Source: Deltaproteobacteria bacterium (GTDB lineage Bacteria > Myxococcota_A > Polyangia > Polyangiales > Ga0077539). From it: a stretch of 64,000 nt of DNA. The DNA lies in contig JADJAE010000019.1 in assembly GCA_016704445.1 (NCBI GenBank), forward strand, positions 1 through 64,000, given 5' to 3'. Position 1 is the first letter of the stretch. Every line of letters begins with the position of its first letter. Below the pieces are notes generated by a model that saw only the letters and a program-made list of their open reading frames with translations, searched no databases and was not told the origin of the DNA. Position numbers and translations under genes: made by a program. This document shows, piece by piece, positions 26,246 to 35,237 of this stretch.

Positions 26246-29200
26246 TCATGCCGCCAGCGCTGCATCTCGCACGCGGTCGAGGATCGTCAACAGCTCATCG
26301 ACCTGCGCCGACGAGAACACTTCGTCGGGTCCCTGCGGCGCGATGTCCGTGAAGGGCGAATCGTAGAGCAGCGACGGGTCCATCACTCCGTGCTCGGTCA
26401 GGTGGTTCACGATCAGGTTCACGAACTTGATCTGGTTGGCCGTCATCGTCTTGCCCGCCAGGAAGCCCGCGAAGGCCTCCTTCGCCGCCTCGCGGTCGAG
26501 GCCCACGAGCGAACGCACGAACAGCCCCAGGCCCTCGCTCTCCACCTTCGCCCGCTCCAGGGAGCCGACGTCGCCCACACCACTCGCATGGAGCATGCGC
26601 TCCAGCTCCGCGAGGTCCGTCGCCGTCAGGGCCCGGTTCATCCGCAGCTTGCGGATCGTCAGGTGGTCCTCGTGCTCGCGGAGGTACGTCCGCGCCTTCA
26701 GGCGGAAGCGCTCGAAGCCGTCCCCCGCCACGAAGGCGTCGAGCTCGACCTCGGCGCCGTCGCCGATCTCGTCCTCGAAGTCGGTGTAGACGATCTTGCG
26801 CTCTGCCTTGTCGATCAGCTTCACCAGCGAGCGGAGACGCCGACGAACGTTCTCCAGCATCGGCAGCGTGACGTCCTCCCACCATGCGTCCGACTGGAGA
26901 TCCTGGAGGAGCGCGAGCTGATCCTTCACCATCGGGATGGCGGACTTCTCCTCCAGCCGACCGGCGATCGATCGCACCTGCTGGCTCAGGCGCTTGTACG
27001 CGGGCTCGACCCGCAGCACCGCGAGCTGGAGGTTCAGCATCACCAGGTCGAAGCGCTTCGCCTCCTCGTCCTCCGATTCCAGGCCGTTCGGGAGCTGCGA
27101 CAGCTCTCGTGAGATCTCGCCGAGCGCGTCGGCGCCGAGGGTGAGCCAGGCCTCGGGCTTCGCGTACCTCTCCACGAGCTGCCGCTTCGGGCGCACCACG
27201 AAGTTGTCGAGGTTCATCGACGCCACCTCTCCGTGCAGCCGCGAGGTCAGCGACTGCCGGAGCTGCGCCTGCGTCGTGACCGCGCCCTCCGTGACGATCC
27301 CGCCGTAGGGCGGCGGCGCGGCCTCGGCGAGACCGGCGGGCTCCGCGGCGCGGTCGAGCTCACCGATCAGCTCCAGGCGCGACCGGAAGAGGCGGGTGCC
27401 GAGCGACTGACCGAGCGCCCCGTCCGTGGTCGCGGGGTTCTGCCGGAAGAACTCGAGGTTCTGGCAGAAGTCGAAGATGTAGAAGAAGGTCTTGTGCCTG
27501 TCGGGGCCGAAGAGGTTCTTGCACAGCCGGGTGCCGCGCCCGACCATCTGCCAGAACTTGGTCTTCGAGCGCACCAGCTTGAAGAAGACGAGGTTCACGA
27601 CCTCGGGGACGTCGATGCCGGTGTCGAGCATGTCGACCGAGACGGCGATGTGCGGGGCCTTGTTGGCGACGGAGAAGTCCTCGATCAGCGTGTCGACGTA
27701 GGGCACCTCGCTGTGGATCACCCGCGCGAACACCCCCTTGTGGGTCGGGTAGTTCACGTCGAATCGGTCCACGATGAACTCGGCGTGCTTCTGGTTCTTG
27801 GCGAAGATGATGGTCTTCCCCAGGCGGTCGCCGCCCGCCACCTTCTGCCCCCGCGTCATCAGGTGTTCGAGCGCCTTGTCGACCGTGTCGATGTTGAACA
27901 GCCACTTGTTCACCGCCTCGGCCTCGACGCGGTCGGGCGACTCGTCCTCGTCGGACCACTCGATCTCGTCCCACCGCTCCTTCTCCTCCTCGGAGAGGTC
28001 GTCGTAGCTGATCCCCTGCCGCTGGAACTTCAGCGGCACCGACACCGCCCTCGCGGGCACGAGGAAGCCGTCCTTCACCGCCTCGTCCAGGTCGTAGGCG
28101 TCCGTCGGGACGCCGCTCTCCAGGTCGAAGATCTTGTACGTGTTGGCGTCGACCTCGCTCTTGGGCGTCGCCGTGAGGCCCACCAGCAGCGCGTCGAAGT
28201 AGCGGAAGATGGCGCCGTACTTCTGGTAGACGGAGCGGTGCGCCTCGTCGATGACGATGAGGTCGAAGTGGCCGACGCCGAAGCGCCGCTGCCCTCCCTG
28301 CATCTCGTCGATCAGGCTCATCATGGTCGGGTACGTCGAGACGAAGACCCGGCCCTCGCCGTCCTTCTTTTCGAGCAGGTTGACCGGCGACGAGTCCGGC
28401 AGGTGCTTCAAGAAGGCCCCCGCCGCCTGCTTCACCAGCGCGCGCCGGTCTGCGAGGAACAACACCCGCTTGGCCCAGTTGCACTCCATGAGCTGCGCGC
28501 ACAGGGCGATGACCGTGCGGGTCTTGCCCGCGCCCGTCGCCATCACGATCAGCGCCTTGCGCTCGTTGTCCCGCTCGAAGGCCTCGCCGATGCTGCGGAT
28601 GGCGTGATGCTGGTAGGGGCGCTCCACGATGTCCTGGTTGATCGGGGCGCCCGCCAGGGCCTTGCGGGTGGCGCGGCGCTGGACCAGCAGCTCGAGCTCC
28701 GCCTTCTTGTAGAAGCCCTGCACCGGGCGCGGCGGGTAGCGGGTGTCGTCCCAGATCCAGTGCTCATAACCGTTGGTGCCGAAGATCACCGGGCGCTGTC
28801 CGCACTCCTGCTCCAGGCAGTCGGCGTAGAGCTTCGCCTGCTGCCGCCCGAGCTGCGCGGACTTCGTGGTGCGCTTGGCCTCCACCACCGCGAGCGCCTT
28901 GCCGTCGTCGCCCCACAGCACGTAGTCGGCGTACCCGTCGCCCGACTGACTGGGCATCCCCTTCAGGGGGTACTCCCGGTCGCGGGCGTCGGCGAGGGCC
29001 CAGCCCGCCTCGTGGAGCAGCAGGTCGATGAGGTGCTTGCGGGTGTCGGCCTCGGAGTAGTCGTGGGTGTCGGGCTGGGCGGCGCTCTCCTTCTTCGCCG
29101 CGGCGACCTCCGCGCGGAGCTTCTTCAGCTCCTCGTCGAGGTTGCTCTTGTCGGCCTGGAGCGCGGAGAGCTTCTCGTCCTTCTCGCGGAGCGACGTCTC

Positions 29201-29677
29201 CAGCTTCTGGAGCTGCTCGACCGTCTGCTTCGGGACGATGGCCGACGGGGCGGGCGGCACCTTCGCCGGGTCGAAGGCGAGCGTCGGCGGGGGCTTCGGG
29301 CCGCGGGCGTAGGTGCGCGCCAGCCAATAGCCGACGTGGAAGAGCTCGCGCACGGCGGTGAGCGCGTCGGCCGTCGGGATGGAGCGCTGGCTGTGCACGG
29401 CGTGGTTGCCGAGCTGCGTGATGAGCCGCGCCTTGCTGAACACCGCCTCGCCCGCGGCGGCCTTGAAGGTGGGCTCGTGGATCAGGGCGCTGAGGTTGTC
29501 CGCGTAGGGCATCCGCAGGGTGACGTCGGTGCGGAAGACCCAGGACATCACGAGTTCGAGCGTGCGGCGGGCGTAGAAGCAGGCCGTGCGGGGGTCGGCG
29601 TGGATCGCGGCCTCGGCGCGACGCGCGGAGTCGGCGACGTCGGGCCAGTCGATCGCGAGGAAGGCGAAGTTGGTCAT
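26246..29677 (-). CDS. hsdR: Type I restriction endonuclease subunit R
   Basis: A 1143-aa protein from ATG 29677. Residues 1-125 form a DUF4145-type helical domain, followed by a coiled-coil (about 150-200). The nuclease core has D251 (GYADYVLWG), E266 and K268 (VVEAKRT). The helicase has Walker A MATGAGKTRT (379-388), Walker B IDEAHRS (near 475), SAT-like LTATPKS and motif VI QMVGRGTRLC; a EcoEI-type C-terminal domain follows. It cleaves DNA after ATP-driven translocation, with HsdM and HsdS. All motifs are intact. It begins one base after hsdS ends, so its expression is coupled to that of hsdS. Confidence 0.93.
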   Translation of the reverse strand: MTNFAFLAIDWPDVADSARRAEAAIHADPRTACFYARRTLELVMSWVFRTDVTLRMPYADNLSALIHEPTFKAAAGEAVFSKARLITQLGNHAVHSQRSIPTADALTAVRELFHVGYWLARTYARGPKPPPTLAFDPAKVPPAPSAIVPKQTVEQLQKLETSLREKDEKLSALQADKSNLDEELKKLRAEVAAAKKESAAQPDTHDYSEADTRKHLIDLLLHEAGWALADARDREYPLKGMPSQSGDGYADYVLWGDDGKALAVVEAKRTTKSAQLGRQQAKLYADCLEQECGQRPVIFGTNGYEHWIWDDTRYPPRPVQGFYKKAELELLVQRRATRKALAGAPINQDIVERPYQHHAIRSIGEAFERDNERKALIVMATGAGKTRTVIALCAQLMECNWAKRVLFLADRRALVKQAAGAFLKHLPDSSPVNLLEKKDGEGRVFVSTYPTMMSLIDEMQGGQRRFGVGHFDLIVIDEAHRSVYQKYGAIFRYFDALLVGLTATPKSEVDANTYKIFDLESGVPTDAYDLDEAVKDGFLVPARAVSVPLKFQRQGISYDDLSEEEKERWDEIEWSDEDESPDRVEAEAVNKWLFNIDTVDKALEHLMTRGQKVAGGDRLGKTIIFAKNQKHAEFIVDRFDVNYPTHKGVFARVIHSEVPYVDTLIEDFSVANKAPHIAVSVDMLDTGIDVPEVVNLVFFKLVRSKTKFWQMVGRGTRLCKNLFGPDRHKTFFYIFDFCQNLEFFRQNPATTDGALGQSLGTRLFRSRLELIGELDRAAEPAGLAEAAPPPYGGIVTEGAVTTQAQLRQSLTSRLHGEVASMNLDNFVVRPKRQLVERYAKPEAWLTLGADALGEISRELSQLPNGLESEDEEAKRFDLVMLNLQLAVLRVEPAYKRLSQQVRSIAGRLEEKSAIPMVKDQLALLQDLQSDAWWEDVTLPMLENVRRRLRSLVKLIDKAERKIVYTDFEDEIGDGAEVELDAFVAGDGFERFRLKARTYLREHEDHLTIRKLRMNRALTATDLAELERMLHASGVGDVGSLERAKVESEGLGLFVRSLVGLDREAAKEAFAGFLAGKTMTANQIKFVNLIVNHLTEHGVMDPSLLYDSPFTDIAPQGPDEVFSSAQVDELLTILDRVRDAALAA

Positions 29678-29678
29678 G

Positions 29679-30853
29679 TCACAGCTCCCCGCGGAAGGCG
29701 CGGTGTTGGAGCGACGCGAAGAGGACGTCGAGCTCGGCCAGGTGGGCGCGGTGGGCGGACTTCAGGCGCTCGACGGCGGCGATGCGGCGGGCGAACTCCT
29801 GTTGGAGGGGGAGCGGAGGGAGTGGGATGTCGACGTCGTTTAGGGAGCCGACGTTCAGATGCTTTTGGATCTGCCCTCTCTGCTCGGAGAGGACCAGTCT
29901 CCTCCCCTCCGGAGAGTTAAAGAACGCACAGATATATGTGGGGTCGATCAGCTTGCGAGACGGGGAAGCGATAAGGATATCGATCGCATTGATGCCGTCG
30001 AGTTCGTCGGGAACCACCGCGGCCGTTCCAGGTCGGCCCGACCTGACCAAGACTACATCCCCGGACTTGAGTCGAGTTTTCGAGAGCTTGGTCTCGTTGT
30101 CGGAAGTAGAGAAATAGACCAAATCGTCCAGAGAGCTGTTCCCTGGCTTGATCGTTCAATGAGACGAAGAGTGCGGGAACTCCCGAATCCATAGCAGCAG
30201 CGGGCACAAGACCGATGCCCTGGTCACGCGTCGCATGTCGTCTCGAACTCGGCGATCTGCCAGCCCTAGGGGTTATTGCCGGGATCACCGAACACGTCAA
30301 AGAAGATGCTTGGAGGCGTCGAGTTGACCAAGTCCGATCGCCCGGCGGTTGGCTCGCAGGGCGTCGGCGGCGTCGAGCACCTTCGCTATGCGTTGCTGCT
30401 CTGCCAGAGGCGGGAGAGGAACACATACCTTTTTCACTAAATCAATGTTGAGGTTCTTTACCGTCACGCCCGCAGCAAGACGCTCAAACTCTGAATAGAC
30501 GGTGGCTGAGCCAAGTAGGTGAAAGAAGTAGTCCGAATCAACGCGCTGCTCGCGATTGCCGAAAACCAACCATCCGTCGTGAATGCAGCCGGACGTATTC
30601 ATGATGTATGGCCTGCCGAAACTCATTGAGTTGGTCAGCAGGAAGTCTCCGGGATGCACCATTCGTGAGCGACTAACACCTGCCTTGGTGATCCGCCTTC
30701 TTGTGGAGCTGATATGTTTCGAGCTTTCGGTCGCATCACTGATCGTGATCCAGTTTACGCCGTCGGGATCGTCGGTGATGACCCTTGATTGGCCTCGGAG
30801 CCCGCCGCGCAATGGCGAAAATGTCACCAAATGAGACGATTGGCCTCTCTAGG
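29679..30853 (-). pseudogene. hsdS: Type I specificity subunit HsdS, multiply disrupted
   Basis: Fragments in all three frames add up to a normal two-TRD HsdS. The N-terminal part reads IVSFGDIFAIARR, then in a new frame ITDDPDGVNWITISDAT through VCVPLPPLAEQQRIAKVL. A frameshift follows at KHL/FFDVFGDPGNNP (near 30300). Then come TAG at 30266-30268 (NP-stop-GWQ) and TGA at 30224-30226, a third-frame stretch IGLVPAAAMDSG, and a last shift near 30145 into DDLVYFSTSDNETKLSKTRL and IPLPPLPLQQEFARRIAAVE. At least three frame changes and two stops rule out a simple sequencing slip. The complex has probably lost its native specificity. Confidence 0.88.
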
Positions 30854-32392
30854 TCATCCCAACATCCCCCGCAGCTCCGCCATCCCCTTCTGGATCTCCT
30901 TCTCCAGCGCCTCCAACCCCGTCAGGATCTCCGTCGGTGTCCGGTGCGTCGCCTCCGCCTGCACCACCTCCTTGTACCGATTGAGGCTCAGGTCATACCC
31001 CTGCGCCGCGATGTCCGCCTTCGGCACGCAGAAGCTCTGCTCCGTCCGCTTGCGCTTCGTCTCCTTCCCGCTCCGCTCGCCCCAGCGCTTGAGCACATCG
31101 GGCAGGTTGTTCTTCGCGTGCTCCGCCTCGCTCAGCGCCACCTTCGGAACCGCCCCCAGCTTCTCCTCCGGCAGCAGCTCCGTCCGCTTGTCGTCGAGCG
31201 AGCGCCCGTCCGCATGCACGTCGTAGAACCAGACCCGGTCCGTCCCCCCGGAGTTGGTCTTCGTGAAGAACAGGATGGCCGTCGACACCCCCGCATACGG
31301 CTTGAACACGCCGCTCGGCAGAGACACCACCGCGTCGAGCTTCTGCTCCTCGACCAGCATCTTCCGCAGCGCCTTGTGCGCCGTCGACGATCCGAACAGC
31401 ACTCCGTCAGGCACGATCACCGCCGCCCGCCCGCCCGTCTTCAACAGCCGCAGGAACAGCGCCAGGAAGAGCAGCTCGGTCTTCTTCGTCTTCACGACCT
31501 GCTGGAGGTTCTTCGCGACGCTCTCCTGGTCGAGCGAGCCCGCAAAGGGCGGGTTCGCCAGCACCAGCGTGTAGCGCTCCTCCTCCCCGGCGCTGTCCTG
31601 GGCGAGCGAGTCGCGGTAGCGGATGTCGGGCTGCTCCACGCCGTGCAGCAGCATGTTCATGCTGCCGATGCGGAGCATCGTGCGGTCGAAATCGAAGCCG
31701 TGGAACGCCTTCTCGTTGAAGTGCCTCTTCAGCTTCGGGTCGCGGAAGATCTCCTCGTGGTGCTCGCGCAGGTACTCGCCCGCCGCCACGAGGAAGCCCG
31801 CCGTGCCGCAGGCCGGATCGCAGATCACGTCGCTCGGGCTCGGCGCCACCAGCTCCACCATCAGCTGGATGATGTGGCGCGGCGTGCGGAACTGCCCGTT
31901 CTGCCCGGCGGTGGCGATCTTGCCGAGCATGTACTCGTAGAGGTCGCCCTTGGTGTCGCGGTCCGCCATCGGGACCTTGTCGAGCAGGTCGACGACCTTC
32001 GCGAGCAGCGCGGGGGTCGGGATGGTGAAGCGCGCGCCCTCCATGTGCTGGGCGTAGGTAGAGTCGTCGCCCCCGAGCGTGCGCAGGAAGGGGAACGCGT
32101 GCTCGCCGACGACGGTGTACATCTCGGCGGCGGCGAAGTGCTTGAAGCGCGACCAGCGCAGGTCTTCGTAGGGGCGCTTCTTCGGGTCCTTCCCTTCGGG
32201 GAACACGCGGCGCTCCATCGGCTTCTTGATGCGCTGGCTCTTGTTCTCTTCGAGCGTGTGCAGGTCGTCGAGGCGGCGCAGGAAGAGCAGGTAGGTGAGC
32301 TGCTCGATCACCTCCAGCGGGTTGGAGATGCCGCCCGTGTAGATGGCCATCCACACGCGGTCGATCTGGCTACGAAGCTCGCCTGTCAGCAT
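30854..32392 (-). CDS. hsdM: Type I DNA adenine methyltransferase subunit M
   Basis: A 512-aa protein from ATG 32392 (MLTGELRSQIDRVWMAIYTG). The N-terminal HsdM helical bundle precedes the N6-adenine methylase domain. That domain has motif I DPACGTAGF (192-200) and motif IV NPPF (280-283), then target-recognition helices and a coiled-coil C-terminus (EALEKEIQKGMAELRGML). It methylates adenine as M2S with HsdS. The sequence is intact although its partner hsdS downstream is wrecked. The 3' end abuts the hsdS remnant, in the usual hsdM-hsdS-hsdR order. Confidence 0.93.
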   Translation of the reverse strand: MLTGELRSQIDRVWMAIYTGGISNPLEVIEQLTYLLFLRRLDDLHTLEENKSQRIKKPMERRVFPEGKDPKKRPYEDLRWSRFKHFAAAEMYTVVGEHAFPFLRTLGGDDSTYAQHMEGARFTIPTPALLAKVVDLLDKVPMADRDTKGDLYEYMLGKIATAGQNGQFRTPRHIIQLMVELVAPSPSDVICDPACGTAGFLVAAGEYLREHHEEIFRDPKLKRHFNEKAFHGFDFDRTMLRIGSMNMLLHGVEQPDIRYRDSLAQDSAGEEERYTLVLANPPFAGSLDQESVAKNLQQVVKTKKTELLFLALFLRLLKTGGRAAVIVPDGVLFGSSTAHKALRKMLVEEQKLDAVVSLPSGVFKPYAGVSTAILFFTKTNSGGTDRVWFYDVHADGRSLDDKRTELLPEEKLGAVPKVALSEAEHAKNNLPDVLKRWGERSGKETKRKRTEQSFCVPKADIAAQGYDLSLNRYKEVVQAEATHRTPTEILTGLEALEKEIQKGMAELRGMLG

Positions 32393-32479
32393 TGGGTCAC
32401 CGGAGAGAGGGGGAGGATTGGGGGACGGTACACACGCCAGACGCGCGGCCCATCGTGGAACTGACACCGAGGCCGAGGG

Positions 32480-33316
32480 TCACGCAGGCGTGACGATCGG
32501 CTCCTTCACGGGCTCCTCCGCCGCGGCAGCGCCCGTGGGGCGCCTCCGGCCGGACCAGAGCGACGGCACGTACGCCTCCCACCCATCGGGCAGCTCCCAG
32601 AACACGAACGCGCCGAAGCGCTGCACGACGTCGTAGTCGTTCGCGAGGAGCGAGAACATCCGCCGCCGCATCTCGACGGCCGTGGGCTCGCCGACCTTCG
32701 GCACGTTGGTGACGTGCATCGCCCCGAGGCGCGCGAGGATCTTCGTCGCAAGCGCTCCGGCCTCGGCGATCTCGTCGGCGTCGACGGTGGTGCGCTTGGA
32801 GAGCTCGGCCCAGTGGGCGGTGTAGTACTCGCCGCAGTCGCGCAGGTCGTTGGCCTTGTCGCGGACGGTGTTGTCGCCCTTGCGCACCTCCGCCACGAAC
32901 TTCGCGGGGACCAGCTTGCGGCGCACGAGCAGCTCGAGGTCGTCGAGCAGGATGCCGCGGAGCTCGTTGGTCCGCGGGAGCAGGTCGCCGAAGGCGGAGG
33001 CCTCGTCCTCCTGGAGCCGCACGAGCATGTCGGCGTGCTGCGCGGCGAGGCCGACCTCCTTTACGCGCTCGATGACCGCCCACGGGACCTTGCGCACCAG
33101 GGCGTCGAGCTCCTCTCGCTGCCCGAGGACGTTGCGGGCGCCCGCGGTGGCGATGGAGACCGCGAGCGTGACGTTGACCGTCGGATTGGCGAGCCCGGAA
33201 GCAGGAAGCGCCAGGGCGGCGGCTTTGTACTTCGCGTAGGCCGCCTCGGTGCGCGAGGGGTCGACGGTCATGGTGAGGGTGGCGGGCTCGATCTTCTTGG
33301 CGGAGGGCTTCGGCAT
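32480..33316 (-). CDS. Unknown protein carried in the restriction cassette
   Basis: ATG 33316 has AGGAG 7-8 bp upstream, giving 278 aa; longer frames upstream are G-rich noise. The protein is mostly helical, begins with a Lys/Pro-rich segment (MPKPSAKKIEPATLTM), and contains long heptad-like stretches (ELDALVRKVPWAVIERVKEV, then HADMLVRLQEDEASAFGDLL). It ends with a Pro/Ala tail. No signal peptide, membrane segment or catalytic motif is visible. It is 87 bp upstream of hsdM on the same strand and inside the foldback-bounded interval, so it may be a cassette accessory gene. I do not recognise it. Confidence 0.65.
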   Translation of the reverse strand: MPKPSAKKIEPATLTMTVDPSRTEAAYAKYKAAALALPASGLANPTVNVTLAVSIATAGARNVLGQREELDALVRKVPWAVIERVKEVGLAAQHADMLVRLQEDEASAFGDLLPRTNELRGILLDDLELLVRRKLVPAKFVAEVRKGDNTVRDKANDLRDCGEYYTAHWAELSKRTTVDADEIAEAGALATKILARLGAMHVTNVPKVGEPTAVEMRRRMFSLLANDYDVVQRFGAFVFWELPDGWEAYVPSLWSGRRRPTGAAAAEEPVKEPIVTPA

Positions 33317-33698
33317 GGGGCTCCTGCGGTTGAGGACACGGACGAGCGGCGCGAGTGATCCACGTATCACCGGGCCGGGGCCGCGGAGCAAGGGTGTTCG
33401 CGGTGCTGGGGGAGAAGCTCCGGAGCTTCGGCAGAGCCCATGGAGGACCGGGCGCCGAGCCGGGGAGCTGGCGTCGGGCGAGTGGGAGGAGCGGGGAGGA
33501 GTGGCCGAACTCGGGCTGAGGCAGGGGGCGGAGTGCTGGAGAAGCGTGGACGCTCGGGGTGGGGGAGGGGGCGGAGTGCGGGAGAAGCGGGTGGGCTGGC
33601 GGAGAGGGGAGGGGAGCCTCGATCGCCCTAACCCCCCGCTGTCCGACATCCATCAGATCTCTGCCCCGGAGCGTCGGCCTCTCAGTCGGGTTCGCGGT
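33317..33698 (+). other. Gene-free, strongly G-rich (plus-strand) stretch
   Basis: No convincing gene. The plus strand is purine-rich with many G runs, including two related copies of GGGGCGGAGTG followed by CTGGAGAAGCG or CGGGAGAAGCG (about 33527-33590). It ends at the start of foldback copy B. It probably contains the promoter of the 32480-33316 gene at its left edge. G-quadruplex formation is conceivable. Confidence 0.5.
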
Positions 33699-34119
33699 CG
33701 TCGGCCCCCTCACCGCGCTGCCGCGCGCCCTGCGCCCCCGCGGAGCGCTCATCGTTGCCCTCATCGAGCGCGGGCCGCTTGCAGGCTGGGGTTCCGCGCG
33801 GGGCGTCACCCCAGGCAAAACAGGGAGGCCGCCCCGGACAGGGTCCGGGGCTCCGAACGGGCATCGCCTGATACGTGCCGGAGGCGCCGCGTCCGCGTCG
33901 GGCTGGCCCTTCGTTCGCTCGACAGCGGACCCGGCGACCTGCGCCCAGAGACGGCCGTCGAGTCAGGACCGATGTCCGGGCGGCATATCCTGTTATTGCC
34001 TGGGGTGACGCGCCAACGCGCGGAACCCCAGCCTGCAAGCGGCCCGCGCTCGATGAGGGCAACGATGAGCTGCTCCGGGGGGGCGCAGGGCGCGCGGCAG
34101 CGCGGTGAGGGGGCCGACG
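33699..34119 (+). repeat. Foldback element, copy B
   Basis: A 421-bp palindromic element closely related to 25757-26178 and in the same orientation. The outer ends are complementary (CGTCGGCCC at 33699-33707 and GGGCCGACG at 34111-34119). The arms share TTGCAGGCTGGGGTTCCGCG, and the centre again contains ATCGCCTGATACGTGCCGG and the GACCTGCGCCCAGAGACGG end. The outer 20-30 bp differ from copy A, and the arms carry small indels. It ends 71 bp from the nusB stop. The two copies bracket about 7.5 kb that holds only the restriction genes and one unknown gene. Confidence 0.85.
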
Positions 34120-34190
34120 GCGGCGTACGAAACACGTTGGAGCAGCGCTCTGAAGGGGCAGGAGGTACCCGACGCCGCCGGAGGAGGCCG

Positions 34191-34685
34191 CTATCCGCGA
34201 GGCGCGAGCTTGCCCTGGAGCGTTGCGAGCTTGTCGAGCGTGCCGTTGACGAAGGCCGCCGAGTCCTCGGTGCCGAAGCGCTTCGCCATCTCGATGGCCT
34301 CGTCGATGGCCACCTCCGGCGGAACATCCCCGAACACCATCTCCCAGGTCGCCATGCGCAGCACGTTGCGGTCGACCCGCGCCATGCGCTCGATGCGCCA
34401 GTTGGGGTTCGCCGCGCGGATCATCGGGTCGATCTCCGCCCACTTCGCCACCACCCCCCGCACCAGCGCGTCGCCGTAGGGCCGCCCCGGCGCCGGACCT
34501 TCCAGGTGCGCCCAGTAGTTTCGGAGGGCGTCGTCGACGAAGCCCTCGGACTGCTCTCCCGCCGCGTCGATGGCGTACAGCACCTGCACCGCCGCCTCGC
34601 GCGCCTGACGCCGCAGCCCGTTGTCGTCGTGCTGGGGCTTCGGGGCCTTCGGAGCCTTCGGGGGCTTGGAGTCTCTAGAAGCCAT
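34191..34685 (-). CDS. nusB: Transcription antitermination factor NusB
   Basis: A 164-aa protein from ATG 34685. After a Lys/Pro-rich N-terminal extension of about 22 residues, the NusB fold begins at RRQAREAAVQVLYAIDA. The C-terminal signature is RNVLRMATWEMVFGDVPPEV, then AIDEAIEMAKRFGTEDSAAFVNGTLD. NusB binds boxA with NusE for rRNA antitermination. Its start overlaps ribH by 11 bp, the widespread ribH-nusB pairing. The restriction cassette was inserted directly downstream. Confidence 0.93.
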   Translation of the reverse strand: MASRDSKPPKAPKAPKPQHDDNGLRRQAREAAVQVLYAIDAAGEQSEGFVDDALRNYWAHLEGPAPGRPYGDALVRGVVAKWAEIDPMIRAANPNWRIERMARVDRNVLRMATWEMVFGDVPPEVAIDEAIEMAKRFGTEDSAAFVNGTLDKLATLQGKLAPRG

Positions 34686-35151
34686 CGGCCTTGAGCGCCC
34701 GCTGGAGGTTGGCCATCTCGATCGCGCTCGCCGCGGCCTCCCAGCCCTTGTTGCCCGCCTTGGTGCCGGCGCGCTCCACGGCCTGCTCGATGGTGTCCAC
34801 CGTCAGCACCCCGAAGGTCACCGGGACGCCCGTCGCCATCGACACCTGCGCCAGGCCCTTGGTGACCTCGCCGGCCACGTAGTCGAAGTGGGCTGTGCTC
34901 CCGCGGATCACCGCGCCCAGCGCCACGACCGCGTCGAAGCGGCCGCTGCGGGCGAGCGTCTGACAGATCAGCGGCAGCTCCCAGGCGCCGGGGGCGCGCA
35001 CCAGGGTGATGTCCTCGCCGCCGTGGCGCTTCACGCAGTCGGTGGCGCCCTCGACCAGCCGGTCGACGATGAAATGGTTGAAGCGGCTCGCCAGCAGCGC
35101 GACGCGGAGCCCGCGGGCAACCAGGTCGGCCTCGATGATTTTTACGTCCAT
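34675..35151 (-). CDS. ribH: 6,7-dimethyl-8-ribityllumazine synthase
   Basis: A 158-aa protein from ATG 35151 (MDVKIIEADLVARGLRVALL). It has lumazine synthase hallmarks: SRFNHFIVDRLVEGA, the substrate loop RAPGAWELPLICQTLA, GAVIRGSTAHFDYVAGEVTKGL with the catalytic His, and FGVLTVDTIEQAVERAG. It joins 3,4-dihydroxybutanone phosphate to the pyrimidine precursor of riboflavin. The other rib genes are 2.5 kb upstream on the same strand, separated by the oppositely oriented DUF692 pair and a lipoprotein gene. Confidence 0.95.
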   Translation of the reverse strand: MDVKIIEADLVARGLRVALLASRFNHFIVDRLVEGATDCVKRHGGEDITLVRAPGAWELPLICQTLARSGRFDAVVALGAVIRGSTAHFDYVAGEVTKGLAQVSMATGVPVTFGVLTVDTIEQAVERAGTKAGNKGWEAAASAIEMANLQRALKADGF

Positions 35152-35237
35152 GGGTATTCCGTGGGAAGGCGACGGAGGCGGTACATCCCACCAAGGCAGG
35201 CACCCGGTCAACCCGGTAGGTGCGCTAAGGTGCCTGC

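Noticed and set aside
25608..26265. Several open frames inside foldback copy A
   Set aside because: They appear on both strands in mirror form because the DNA is palindromic, with Pro/Arg-rich products and no family resemblance.
27233..29920. A very long open frame on the plus strand across hsdR
   Set aside because: It is antisense to hsdR, which has all expected motifs. The plus-strand product is a Val/Glu/Arg-rich shadow typical of GC-rich DNA.
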